A stretch of 38,587 nucleotides of DNA, taken from NCBI GenBank assembly GCA_947625625.1, contig CANQPC010000011.1, positions 1 to 38,587 on the forward strand, in the 5' to 3' direction. A program made the translations under genes and the position numbers. This DNA comes from an uncultured Bacilli bacterium (GTDB lineage: Bacteria > Bacillota_I > Bacilli_A > RF39 > UBA660). Below, in pieces: positions 31,393-38,587 of the stretch (position 1 is the stretch's first letter; each line of letters begins with the position of its first letter). The notes under the pieces are model-generated. The model worked only from the letters and a program-made list of their open reading frames with translations, was not told the DNA's origin and did no database searches.

Positions 31393-31973
31393 TGTTTTTC
31401 CTCCATGGCTTGAGGTAATTTAAGATAAACTGGATTAACTGCATGTGGGTTAATGCTTTTTAAATTTTTAGCATAAGAGGCTATTTCTTCAATATTGTAT
31501 GCATTTGTTTTATCAATAACTACTGCTTGGTATTGCTCCTTTAACTTCATTACTTCATTACTGTTACCAAATTTTTCGATAATTGTATTATAGTTTTTAT
31601 CGTATAGTCCAATATAATAATTATCATGTTTAGCATCAATTACAGATAGTAAATAATCTTCTTTATGACCTATCACTCTAGCAAGAAGCGATGTTATGGG
31701 AATAATTCTTATATTAAGTAAATAAGCATATGTCTTAGCAATCGTTACTCCTATGCGAACACCAGTGAATGATCCTGGACCATTAATGATTATTATTTCG
31801 GTAACATCTTGAGGTGTAATATTATTTTCTTTCAAGATATCTTCAATGAATTTGACTACATAGGTAGAATGCTTACGAGGAATATCTTCATGGATTTTAG
31901 ATAATATTTTTTGATCTCTTATTAAGGCAATAGATACATCACTATCAGATGTATCTATAAATAAACTTATCAT
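31386..31973 (-). CDS. tsaB: TsaB, scaffold of the t6A synthase
   Basis: 195 residues, ASKHA fold: MISLFIDTSDSDVSIALI at the start and INGPGSFTGVRIGVTIAKTY, the signature of TsaB (YeaZ). TsaB has no catalytic metal site but bridges TsaD and TsaE. It overlaps tsaE by four bases (ATGA). Confidence 0.95.
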   Translation of the reverse strand: MISLFIDTSDSDVSIALIRDQKILSKIHEDIPRKHSTYVVKFIEDILKENNITPQDVTEIIIINGPGSFTGVRIGVTIAKTYAYLLNIRIIPITSLLARVIGHKEDYLLSVIDAKHDNYYIGLYDKNYNTIIEKFGNSNEVMKLKEQYQAVVIDKTNAYNIEEIASYAKNLKSINPHAVNPVYLKLPQAMEEKQC

Positions 31974-32419
31974 ATTATGGCCTCACAGATACTAATATAT
32001 TTTTCTCCATGGGGTGTAAGAATCATAACTCTCGTATTTTCTCCAGTTATTTTAAATTTGATATCTAATCTTTCTTCTGGAAGAATATCTTTAATCATAT
32101 CAGCCCACTCGATAATAGTTACACCGCCTTTGTCAAAATATTCTTCAATGCCAATATCTTCTTTTGAATCCTCTAATCTATACACATCCATGTGATATAG
32201 AGGAAGTTCACCTTCATACTCTTTAATTATAGTAAACGTAGGGGAAGTTATCTCTTCAATTCCCATCGAATGAGCAAAACCTTTAGTAAAAACTGTCTTA
32301 CCGCTTCCTAATTCACCGTTTAAGCAAATAACCATACCTGGGAATTTTTCAGATTCTATATTTTGGGCTATTGCGATTGTTTCATTATCACTATGTGTCG
32401 TTATTTTGTATTCTTCCAT
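31970..32419 (-). CDS. tsaE: TsaE, ATPase of the t6A synthase
   Basis: 149 residues with Walker A GELGSGKT, the TSPTFTIIKEYEG motif, and HMDVYRLED and IIEWADMI, which mark TsaE (YjeE). It drives the TsaB-TsaD complex by ATP hydrolysis. The start at 32419 (AAAGGTGAG upstream) is better than the GTG at 32428. First gene of tsaE-tsaB-rimI-tsaD. Confidence 0.96.
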   Translation of the reverse strand: MEEYKITTHSDNETIAIAQNIESEKFPGMVICLNGELGSGKTVFTKGFAHSMGIEEITSPTFTIIKEYEGELPLYHMDVYRLEDSKEDIGIEEYFDKGGVTIIEWADMIKDILPEERLDIKFKITGENTRVMILTPHGEKYISICEAII

Positions 32420-32449
32420 TTTTCTCACCTTTCTTTTTATGTCTATTTT

Positions 32450-32479
32450 ATTATATCAAATATCGAAGGTAAAATACAA
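32450..32479 (-). promoter_or_regulatory. Promoter of the tsaE-tsaB-rimI-tsaD operon
   Basis: Minus-strand TTGTAT (32474-32479), 18 bases, TATAAT (32450-32455) with an extended TGA before the -10. Confidence 0.6.
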
Positions 32480-32547
32480 TAGTTTTTTATACTTTTATAA
32501 TTTAATATTTGTAAAATATTGACTATACCTAAAAGTAAGATATTTAG

Positions 32548-32576
32548 TTGTGTGTTTAATCTTGGTATGTTATAAT
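32548..32576 (+). promoter_or_regulatory. Promoter of the zinc-ribbon membrane gene pair
   Basis: TTGTGT (32548-32553), 17 bases, TATAAT (32571-32576) with TATGT before the -10 (extended), 20 bases before the ATG at 32596. Confidence 0.7.
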
Positions 32577-32595
32577 TTAAACAGGAGGAAATACC

Positions 32596-33177
32596 ATGAA
32601 CTGCAGTAAATGTAAAAAGAAAAATATTAAGAAGGCTCTCTATTGTAAATATTGTGGAAATAAATTTACTCAGAGAGAAAAAGAAAAAGCCGAAAATGAA
32701 GGACTAGTAGCACTTCTAAAAAAAATAAAAAAATGGTATGAAGCATGTACTTTAAAAGTAATTACTGATAATATTATTTTTAAGTTATTAGTTCTCTTGT
32801 TAGTAATAGGTGCTGGAATATACAATTTTGTTAAAATTGGTAATTCTTCAAAGACACAAATACTAGATAGTGAAAAATACAATATTTTTTATAATAGTGA
32901 TAAAGAAGAATATTATATTGTCATAGATGATAATTTAAAAGATGAAGAACTTAGTATTCCACTTAATTTATATGTTCCCAATAAAGTAAATAATTTAAAT
33001 TTGACTTATTATAATGAAAAAAATGAAATAATCGGAGAGCATAAATATGATAAAAAAGAGGATATTGTACTTAGTGCTAATATATCTTCTGATAATTATT
33101 ATATTCTAAATGATGGAAATGATAAATTAAAAGTTTTTGTTTATTATGAGGTGAATGACAATGACATCGAAAAATAA
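32596..33177 (+). CDS. Zinc-ribbon membrane protein A
   Basis: 193 residues. A zinc ribbon (CSKCKKKNIKKALYCKYCG, Cys 3, 6, 17, 20) is followed by a basic helical linker, one membrane span (about 56-78, FKLLVLLLVIGAGIYNFV) and a polar C-terminal domain rich in Asp, Asn and Tyr (80-193). With a positive cytoplasmic side the ribbon stays inside and the C-terminal domain faces outward. GGAGG precedes the ATG. It overlaps the next gene, which has the same plan. The family is not recognised; some Firmicute proteins of this plan are general zinc-ribbon membrane sensors of unknown role. Confidence 0.75.
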   Translation: MNCSKCKKKNIKKALYCKYCGNKFTQREKEKAENEGLVALLKKIKKWYEACTLKVITDNIIFKLLVLLLVIGAGIYNFVKIGNSSKTQILDSEKYNIFYNSDKEEYYIVIDDNLKDEELSIPLNLYVPNKVNNLNLTYYNEKNEIIGEHKYDKKEDIVLSANISSDNYYILNDGNDKLKVFVYYEVNDNDIEK

Positions 33178-33853
33178 AATTTATTGTATATATTGTGGTA
33201 AGGTAAATGATATTGCCAATAAAAAATGCCGTAATTGCGGAAAAATATTAAATGAAGAAGAACATGAACTTCGAGATTTTATTTTTGAAGAAACTAAAAG
33301 CCAACTAGAAGGAAATATCTTTGATAAAATAGCTAATTTTATAAAAAAGTTAGTTACAAAACATTTATATGGAGTAATATTATCTGTATCAATTATTACT
33401 ACTTCGGTAGGGGTAATTTTAAATGCTACTAGTAATAGTACAACCAGTGATATTCCTCTAACTGATGAAAAATATGTTTTCAGTGAGCTTAATGATGCAG
33501 TCAAACTGACAGGATGCTGGAAAGGAAAAAGCAATATCGATACTGATAATAACACTAGATATATAAAATTTTACAACTATGAAAAAGCTCTCTCGACAGA
33601 AGTTAGCGAAAATTATAATAGTAAGTTTTATGAAAGCTATTATCTTGTCTTCGATGAAGAGACAACTTTTGGAACAACCAAAAACTTATATTTTGGCCCT
33701 TCAAAAGTAATTGAAGCTCAATATTTTAATATGCTTTGGGTTGATGATAATACATTTAGATATGGAGAACTTAATTATGCCGAAACAAAATATGAACGAA
33801 TAAGTTGCGACGAATTTCCTACTTATAATGAAGAAGATGTTATTAGATACTAA
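33161..33853 (+). CDS. Zinc-ribbon membrane protein B
   Basis: 230 residues with the same plan as its upstream neighbour: zinc ribbon (Cys 9, 12, 23, 26, in YCIYCGKVND and KKCRNCGKIL), an acidic then basic helix, one membrane span (about 70-90, GVILSVSIITTSVGVIL) and an exposed domain with LTGCWKGKSNIDTDNNTRYI and a closing WVDDNTFRYGELNYAETKYE. The W-x-G...F/Y pattern suggests a beta barrel of lipocalin-like size, which is only a guess. The start at 33161 follows GAGGTG; the ATG at 33155 is too close to it. The first 17 bases overlap the end of gene A. Confidence 0.72.
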   Translation: MTSKNKIYCIYCGKVNDIANKKCRNCGKILNEEEHELRDFIFEETKSQLEGNIFDKIANFIKKLVTKHLYGVILSVSIITTSVGVILNATSNSTTSDIPLTDEKYVFSELNDAVKLTGCWKGKSNIDTDNNTRYIKFYNYEKALSTEVSENYNSKFYESYYLVFDEETTFGTTKNLYFGPSKVIEAQYFNMLWVDDNTFRYGELNYAETKYERISCDEFPTYNEEDVIRY

Positions 33854-33873
33854 TAAAATATAACAATGGTACA

Positions 33874-33915
33874 AAAAAGAGACCTCTGAAATTTGAATTT
33901 CAAAGGTCTCTTTTT
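33874..33915. terminator. Bidirectional terminator between zinc-ribbon gene B and htrA
   Basis: AAAAAGAGACCT (33874-33885) and AGGTCTCTTTTT (33904-33915) form a strong stem, extended inward by further pairing (GAAATT/AATTTC), between converging genes. It overlaps the htrA stop. Confidence 0.85.
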
Positions 33916-35038
33916 ATTTGGCTTCACTTAAAGTTATTTCAACGGTATCTTCTTTTCCATTTCGATTATAAGTTATTTTAATTTTATCATTAGGAGCATG
34001 TTTATATAATTCATAACGAAGTTTAGCTACTGAAGTAGCATCTTCAACGTCAATCTTTGTGATAATATCACCTTTTTGAAGGCCGGCACTTGCTGCTGGA
34101 GAAGATGCTTCGACGTCGAGAACAGCAACACCGCTGGTAACATCTTTTGGTAATGTTATTCCCGCCTGCCATAAATAATAACTATCAGTTATATCTAACA
34201 TGCTTATTCCCATATATGGTCTTTTGACAGTTTCTCCTTTTTCGATAGTTTCAGCATAATATAGAGCATCTTCAATAGGAATAGCAAATCCCATACCTTC
34301 AACACTATATGTGCTAGTTACACTTGTTTTTTCCTGAGTTAATTTCAAAGAATTTACTCCGATAACTTCACCATTAACATTGCAGAGAGGACCACCGCTA
34401 TTACCAGGATTTAAAGCTGCATCTGTCTGAAGTACTTTCATGTAGTAATCGGAAGTACCACTATTTCCAAGGCTTACTGCTACTAAACGATCTTTTCCCG
34501 ATAATATTCCTTTTGTAACAGTTCCACTATAATTATCACCTAAAGGTGCACCAACCGCAAAAGTAGTGTCTCCTAATTTTATATTTTCTGTGTTTCCTAT
34601 AGTAGCTACTTGTTTTACATTCTTTGAACTTACTGTCAAAATTGCTATATCAGCATATGTCTCTCCGCCTAGAATATTAGTATCGGCACTTGTTCCATCA
34701 CTAAAGATTACTTTAGCAGAATCACCACCAGCAATAACATGGTTATTAGTCATTATATATGATGTCGAACCATCTTGCTTATAGACAAATCCCGTTCCTG
34801 TCGAAACAGGAGTATTATCTTTATACGTTGCCACTACTACAGTAGCATCATATATTTTGTCAACAGCAGCAGATATACTATTTTCATTAATAGTTACATT
34901 ATCTGCATTTCCTCCTATTAAAACACTTCCCTTATCTAACTGATTTATAACCAGATAAGTCCATGCTGCGCCAAGGACAAAAGAGATAAATACCAATATA
35001 GGTATCACTATTTTATTGTTATTACCATTTTTTTTCAT
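33914..35038 (-). CDS. htrA: HtrA/DegP-family membrane serine protease
   Basis: 374 residues. A short basic tail and one membrane span (10-33) anchor the protein; the protease domain follows with the catalytic triad H100 (TNNHVIAGG), D130 (YADIAIL) and S214 (NPGNSGGPL), then a PDZ domain (about 280-374, with ASSPAASAGLQKGDIITKID). HtrA degrades or refolds damaged exported proteins at the cell surface. The start at 35038 has GGGTGA upstream and begins five bases after the TGA of the abi gene, so the two genes form one transcription unit, with abi first. Confidence 0.95.
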   Translation of the reverse strand: MKKNGNNNKIVIPILVFISFVLGAAWTYLVINQLDKGSVLIGGNADNVTINENSISAAVDKIYDATVVVATYKDNTPVSTGTGFVYKQDGSTSYIMTNNHVIAGGDSAKVIFSDGTSADTNILGGETYADIAILTVSSKNVKQVATIGNTENIKLGDTTFAVGAPLGDNYSGTVTKGILSGKDRLVAVSLGNSGTSDYYMKVLQTDAALNPGNSGGPLCNVNGEVIGVNSLKLTQEKTSVTSTYSVEGMGFAIPIEDALYYAETIEKGETVKRPYMGISMLDITDSYYLWQAGITLPKDVTSGVAVLDVEASSPAASAGLQKGDIITKIDVEDATSVAKLRYELYKHAPNDKIKITYNRNGKEDTVEITLSEAK

Positions 35039-35043
35039 TTTTA

Positions 35044-35970
35044 TCACCCACTTATTATATTTATATAGTTTTTAGGAAAACCCATCTTATCTAAAATTTT
35101 TTCAATAGGTATTGTATCGATTCTTCCATCTAACAATTCTATTTCATATTCTATTTCTTTCATCATTAATCTAAATTCACTCTTTTTAAGTAATATTTTA
35201 AAAATAATAATGACTGCAAATAAATCATTTTTGCCATATATATACTCTCCATCCATCCGAGGAATATTCATATATTCATGATATTTTGTATCAGGAATTA
35301 TTCTCTCTGTACGATGATCATATACGATATCTTCATGAGCACATAAATTACGATAATTAGATAGTATAATTAGAATATCTTCCATTTCTTCAGGAGTAGT
35401 ACCAAATATTTCGGCAATTTCTATCTTATCTTCCTTTTTAAGAATAGTATATAGTTCACAGACAATTCCAAAGGACAGGACTTTTACTAGGACCCAAAGA
35501 GGAATATAACCATAATTATTCATATAGTGCATCGTAGCATTATGACTTCCCGCATTAATTCTAATTTGTCTCTTCATTTTATCGATTAAGTCGCGAACTC
35601 TTCGAGATTTATCATGTTCATTAGTAAAATTTTTAGGATTTAAATAATCTTTTTCTCGATAACCATATTTTTTAGATAATTGATACGAAATAACAGATTT
35701 AAGCTGATTTTCGATAACCAATACATTTTTAAAAATAATATTTCGAAAATTTCGATCAAAAAGAAACAAAGAATAAACCTCATCAAACGTCGTTCCAACA
35801 ATAAAATCATTACTTTTAGTAGAATTCATAAAAGGATGCCTGTAGCCCATGATGAAAAAATAATTTTCTCTAAGAAGTATTTCACTAGCGGCATCTTCAT
35901 CTTCGACGATAAGCTTTCTATCTCTAAGTATTTCCAGTTGCTCATTTATTGTCTTAAATATTTTTTCCAC
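35044..35970 (-). CDS. Abi_2 (AbiD/AbiF-like) protein with HEPN motif
   Basis: 308 residues of the Abi_2 family. Early motifs: LIVEDEDAASEILLRENYFF, MGYRHPF, LFLFDRNFRNIIFKNVLVIE. The HEPN-type RNase motif RNLCAH (R207, H212; Rx4H) is intact, followed by EDIVYDHRTE. Related AbiD/AbiF proteins abort phage growth in lactococci; recent work on this fold points to RNA cleavage. It starts with GTG (GGTG four bases upstream) and ends in TGA with a second in-frame TAA. No antitoxin or Cas13-like RNA is evident nearby. It lies directly upstream of htrA. Confidence 0.85.
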   Translation of the reverse strand: MEKIFKTINEQLEILRDRKLIVEDEDAASEILLRENYFFIMGYRHPFMNSTKSNDFIVGTTFDEVYSLFLFDRNFRNIIFKNVLVIENQLKSVISYQLSKKYGYREKDYLNPKNFTNEHDKSRRVRDLIDKMKRQIRINAGSHNATMHYMNNYGYIPLWVLVKVLSFGIVCELYTILKKEDKIEIAEIFGTTPEEMEDILIILSNYRNLCAHEDIVYDHRTERIIPDTKYHEYMNIPRMDGEYIYGKNDLFAVIIIFKILLKKSEFRLMMKEIEYEIELLDGRIDTIPIEKILDKMGFPKNYINIISG

Positions 35971-36001
35971 ACTACACCAACTTTCCTTTACCTACTTTTA
36001 A

Positions 36002-36007
36002 AGTATA
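36002..36007 (-). promoter_or_regulatory. Extended -10 promoter of the abi-htrA operon
   Basis: Minus-strand GTGATATACT (TGnTATACT) lies 31 bases before the GTG start of abi; no convincing -35 is present. The other half of 35971-36161 has only A+T-rich sequence. Confidence 0.45.
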
Positions 36008-36138
36008 TCACAATTTGAAGAAAAAATATATACTTTTTTTTAATCGATAATCTTCATCACTTCCCTTTCTATAATAATTCTAATATCAAATTATGGGATA
36101 ATTATCAAAAAATATATTATATTGTAAATTTTTTATGT

Positions 36139-36144
36139 TATAAT
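36139..36144 (+). promoter_or_regulatory. Extended -10 promoter of the phospholipase-like gene
   Basis: TATGTTATAAT ends at 36144, 17 bases before the ATG; the region 17 bases upstream is only weakly -35-like. Confidence 0.5.
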
Positions 36145-36161
36145 TCTATAGGAGGTATAAT

Positions 36162-37148
36162 ATGCCAAGTTCAATGACTCACAGTTATTTCTGTGTTGAT
36201 GTATATAATAAGTTAGACCAAAAAATAAAAAAAAATATTAGTAAGTACATTCCTCTTTTAAAAGCATTCGCTCAAGGACCGGATCCCTACTTTTTTTATG
36301 ACTTTCACTTGACAAGAAGATCTAAAAAAGTATTTGAAATGGATAGAGCTATGCAGCATACTAAAATAAATGAACATTTTCTATCCTTAATCAATTATAT
36401 TAATAAAAAAAAATATTATTCAGATCCTTTTGTCATGTCATACTTAATTGGTCAAATTTGTCATTACTCTTTAGACTCTACAGCCCACCCTTATATTGTT
36501 TATTTCAGTGGCAAATACGATAAAAATGATAAAAATTCCTATAAATATAATGGACTACATGAAAAAATAGAATATGCTATCGATAATTATTTCATTAGTG
36601 AAAGAGAAAATATTGAGCCAAGTAAATTCAAAGTACATCGTGAAGTTTTTGATATTTACAGATTTAATGATAATTTAAAAGATACTATCGATACAGTATT
36701 AAAAAAAGTATATAATTTCGAAAATGGTAGTACTATATATTATAAATCTCTTTCTGATATGAAAAAATTTTATCACGTTTTTAACTATGACCGCTGGGGT
36801 ATCAAGAAAAGGGCCTATCATATTCTTGATTTAATATGTAAAAATAAAACTGTTAAAAAAGAAGAACTATCTTTTCATATAAAGAAAGAAGATACTATAA
36901 AATATATGAATATCGATAAAAAAACTTGGTTTCATCCATGCAATGGTAAAGAAAAATATAATTACTCCTTTAATGATTTGTATTATATGGCACTTGATAA
37001 AGCTGTCCTTATTATTAATGAAGTATTTGATATGTTTGAAAAAAATAAAATTGACGATTCAAAAATCAAAGAGTTGTTCGGTGATTTAGATTACGGAACA
37101 GGAAAAAATTGGAAATTAAATCTCGATTTTAAGTATTTTGACTTTTAG
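36162..37148 (+). CDS. Zinc-dependent phospholipase C-like protein
   Basis: 328 residues. MPSSMTHSYFCVDVYNKLDQ begins the protein, and FAQGPDPYFFYDFHL, QHTKINEHFLSLI, IGQICHYSLDSTAHPYIVYF and LHEKIEYAIDNYFI give the spaced His/Asp pattern of the zinc-dependent phospholipase C family (bacterial and clostridial alpha-toxin type fold). Related proteins without signal peptides are common in Firmicutes and are of unclear substrate; this one also lacks a signal peptide, so a cytoplasmic role is likely. AGGAGG precedes the ATG. It is followed eight bases later by a GNAT gene and is probably co-transcribed with it. Confidence 0.82.
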   Translation: MPSSMTHSYFCVDVYNKLDQKIKKNISKYIPLLKAFAQGPDPYFFYDFHLTRRSKKVFEMDRAMQHTKINEHFLSLINYINKKKYYSDPFVMSYLIGQICHYSLDSTAHPYIVYFSGKYDKNDKNSYKYNGLHEKIEYAIDNYFISERENIEPSKFKVHREVFDIYRFNDNLKDTIDTVLKKVYNFENGSTIYYKSLSDMKKFYHVFNYDRWGIKKRAYHILDLICKNKTVKKEELSFHIKKEDTIKYMNIDKKTWFHPCNGKEKYNYSFNDLYYMALDKAVLIINEVFDMFEKNKIDDSKIKELFGDLDYGTGKNWKLNLDFKYFDF

Positions 37149-37156
37149 GAGGTATT

Positions 37157-37564
37157 ATGTTACAGTTTAGATTTATGAAAGAAGAAGATTTAGAAGAAGC
37201 AAATAAAATATATGAAGAGTGTTTTCCTGAAAATGGTGCCAAAGAAAGAATAGTAACTTATAGAGATGGAGTTCTTCTTGCTATAAGCGATAATCATATT
37301 GTTGGAATGGTAACTATTGACTATCTAATTGATAATTTTTCAGGAGAAAAATGTGCTTACATATCTAACGTTTGCATCTCTCCATTTCATCAAAGAAGAG
37401 GTATTGCCTATGAAATGATGAGAGAATGTGAAAAAATTTGCCGAAGAAACGGAATGAATGCTATGAAACTTACGTCTAACAAAAAAAGAGTAGCGGCCCA
37501 CAAACTATACGAAAAATGTGGATTTACTGTATATGATACTTCTGTATTTAAAAAGAATATATAA
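37157..37564 (+). CDS. GNAT family acetyltransferase
   Basis: 135 residues with a complete GNAT core: MLQFRFMKEEDLEEANKIYE, ISNVCISPFHQRRGIAYEMM (acetyl-CoA motif QRRGIA), and MKLTSNKKRVAAHKLYEKCG near the end. The acetyl acceptor is unknown. GGAGG is three bases before the ATG, and the gene directly follows the phospholipase-like gene. Confidence 0.85.
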   Translation: MLQFRFMKEEDLEEANKIYEECFPENGAKERIVTYRDGVLLAISDNHIVGMVTIDYLIDNFSGEKCAYISNVCISPFHQRRGIAYEMMRECEKICRRNGMNAMKLTSNKKRVAAHKLYEKCGFTVYDTSVFKKNI

Positions 37565-37568
37565 TAAA

Positions 37569-37925
37569 TTATTGTAATTTAAAATATATTCCTTTTTTTA
37601 TTAATAAATCAGAAGAATTATAATCGAGAGGGACATAACCTTTTTTCAAATAATCTTCAATGACAATCATATTATAGTTAAAAGCAAATAATAAATTTAT
37701 AATAAATAGCATAATTATACAAATACTAAGTCCCAATTTAAAGGGAATAAATAACATAATCAATGTTGAAACTGATACTTCAGTCATCAAAATAATATAA
37801 AACATTCGGTAATCTTTTTTAGTTAAAGGATATAAAAAACCCAAATATATCATTTTAAAAATAAAACCATAGTCACATTCAACAGGAGGAGTATAATCAT
37901 CATATTTTAAATATATCTTTTGCAT
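37569..37925 (-). CDS. Small membrane protein (possibly DUF2628-like)
   Basis: 118 residues with two strong membrane spans (about 43-60 and 66-86: MTEVSVSTLIMLFIPFKLGL, then SICIIMLFIINLLFAFNYNM) and a possible re-entrant segment near 20-33. The layout, a cytosolic N-terminus, KKDYRMFY before the spans and YLKKGYVPLD after, is similar to the DUF2628 family. Its role is unknown. AGGTG precedes the ATG. It converges on the GNAT gene and has only a four-base gap to it. Confidence 0.65.
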   Translation of the reverse strand: MQKIYLKYDDYTPPVECDYGFIFKMIYLGFLYPLTKKDYRMFYIILMTEVSVSTLIMLFIPFKLGLSICIIMLFIINLLFAFNYNMIVIEDYLKKGYVPLDYNSSDLLIKKGIYFKLQ

Positions 37926-37979
37926 CTATGATCACCTATTATGAGTATACACTATTTTTAACAATTTTGAAAGCCAATT

Positions 37980-38550
37980 TTATTTTTTTTGAAAGTAAAT
38001 TTCAATCGATTCAGCTATAGAAGTAATAAGTAAATCTTGATATTCTTCTTGTCTTAATGCATAATTTTCACCGGGATTGGAAATGAAGCCAGCTTCAATT
38101 AATACTCCTGGGTATTTTATAAATTTATACATATAATAAGTATTATCTTTTTTTATTTCTCTAACATTAGAGATTTTATTCTTCAAATGCTCTGTCATTA
38201 GTTCCGCTATTAACTTATTATTTTTATTTTTATCAGTATAAAAGACTTGAAGTCCCCGCCAAGAAGATGAAGTTGTCGAGTTTAAATGAAGCGATATATA
38301 CATGTCTGGAGATAGATCATTAATATACTTAGCTCTGTTATATAAATCATTTCGTTTACGATTGACAGTTGTCGTCGATAGATCTTTATCATCTTCTCTA
38401 GTTAAATAAACAATTGCCCCTCTCGATACTAACTCTTTCTCTAATTTTTTAGTAAGTATCAAATTAAGATTCTTTTCTATTATTGGTCCACTTTGAGCGC
38501 CAGCGTCGACTCCACCATGTGCAGGAATAGGAAAAGTCCAAAAATATCAT
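37980..38550 (-). pseudogene. CwlD-like N-acetylmuramoyl-L-alanine amidase, frameshifted near the N-terminus
   Basis: The open part (37980-38546) reads PAHGGVDAGAQSGP, IIEKNLNLI (zinc Glu), YISLHLNSTTSSSWRGLQVF (second zinc His), and GVLIEAGFISNPGENYALRQ (catalytic Glu): an Amidase_3 enzyme closest to CwlD, the spore cortex amidase, by its SSSWRGLQVFY segment. The ATG at 38550 opens MIFLD in another frame. Removing ten bases (38526-38535) joins it exactly into MIFLDPAHGGVDAGAQ. The frame has no other start codon of the usual kind except the internal TTG at 38462, which would lack the zinc His. Either a real frameshift or a sequence error near the window end. Confidence 0.65.
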
Positions 38551-38587
38551 TATTTCTTAAAATTCAATGTTCCATTCTATTTCTATA

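Noticed and set aside
35044-35970. Abi_2 protein as Cas13-like effector
   Set aside because: Only one HEPN motif is present, the protein is about 300 residues, and no CRISPR repeats are nearby.
38463-38587. Mollicute genetic code (TGA as Trp) to explain the break in the CwlD-like gene
   Set aside because: Trp is TGG throughout, the abi gene ends in TGA, and reading the TGA at 38547-38549 as Trp would not restore the MIFLDPGHGG-type N-terminus.

Overview
This is a strongly A+T-rich bacterial chromosome segment with dense genes, short intergenic gaps, AGGAGG-type ribosome binding sites, TTGACA/TATAAT promoters and the standard code (Trp is TGG; the 308-aa Abi gene ends in TGA). Several blocks have gene orders known from Bacilli/Firmicutes: rlmN-prpC-prkC-rsgA-rpe, mrnC-rlmB-sigH-like, yqeG-yqeH and tsaE-tsaB-rimI-tsaD. 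An intact SigK-type sigma gene, and a CwlD-like amidase at the right edge, suggest a lineage with sporulation ancestry. A Firmicute, perhaps an uncultured gut Bacilli lineage, fits best; the species cannot be named from the sequence. Most genes are on the minus strand.

Left edge (1-2600): an accessory-looking patch. It holds the first 31 codons of a probable type I restriction R subunit, a plasmid/ICE-type helix-turn-helix protein behind a perfect 16-bp inverted repeat, a Fic protein with a VbhA-like N-terminus, a cell-wall amidase cut off just after its SNHIN motif at a hairpin, and a metallophosphoesterase-fold protein that has lost nearly all its metal ligands.

2.6-8.2 kb: a helical protein of unknown role, a zinc-ribbon protein, an orphan HerA-type ATPase, an F420-0:glutamate-ligase-like protein and a COG2509-type FAD dehydrogenase.

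8.2-22.4 kb: housekeeping. uvrA; mrnC-rlmB-sigma flanked by two low-complexity Pro/Asn-rich proteins, one with 59-residue tandem repeats; yqeG-yqeH divergent from sigK; two small genes of 59 and 41 codons; and the rlmN-prpC-prkC-rsgA-rpe operon, which couples translation and ribosome maturation factors to the PASTA kinase/phosphatase pair.

22.5-32.4 kb: a Zn/Cd-type P-type ATPase, a VanY-like carboxypeptidase, pcrA, a holin overlapping a peptidoglycan-amidase-fold protein with all three zinc ligands replaced, an NPGTG-anchored secreted protein, and the tsaE-tsaB-rimI-tsaD operon for t6A tRNA modification.

32.5-38.6 kb: two overlapping zinc-ribbon membrane proteins, an operon joining an Abi_2/HEPN protein to the HtrA protease, a phospholipase C-like protein with a GNAT acetyltransferase, a small membrane protein, and a CwlD-like amidase whose N-terminus is broken by an apparent 10-bp insertion.

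Best candidates for something undescribed: the Abi_2-HtrA pair, the holin/pseudo-amidase pair, the pseudo-phosphoesterase, and the tandem zinc-ribbon membrane proteins. No CRISPR array, IS element, rRNA or tRNA was seen.
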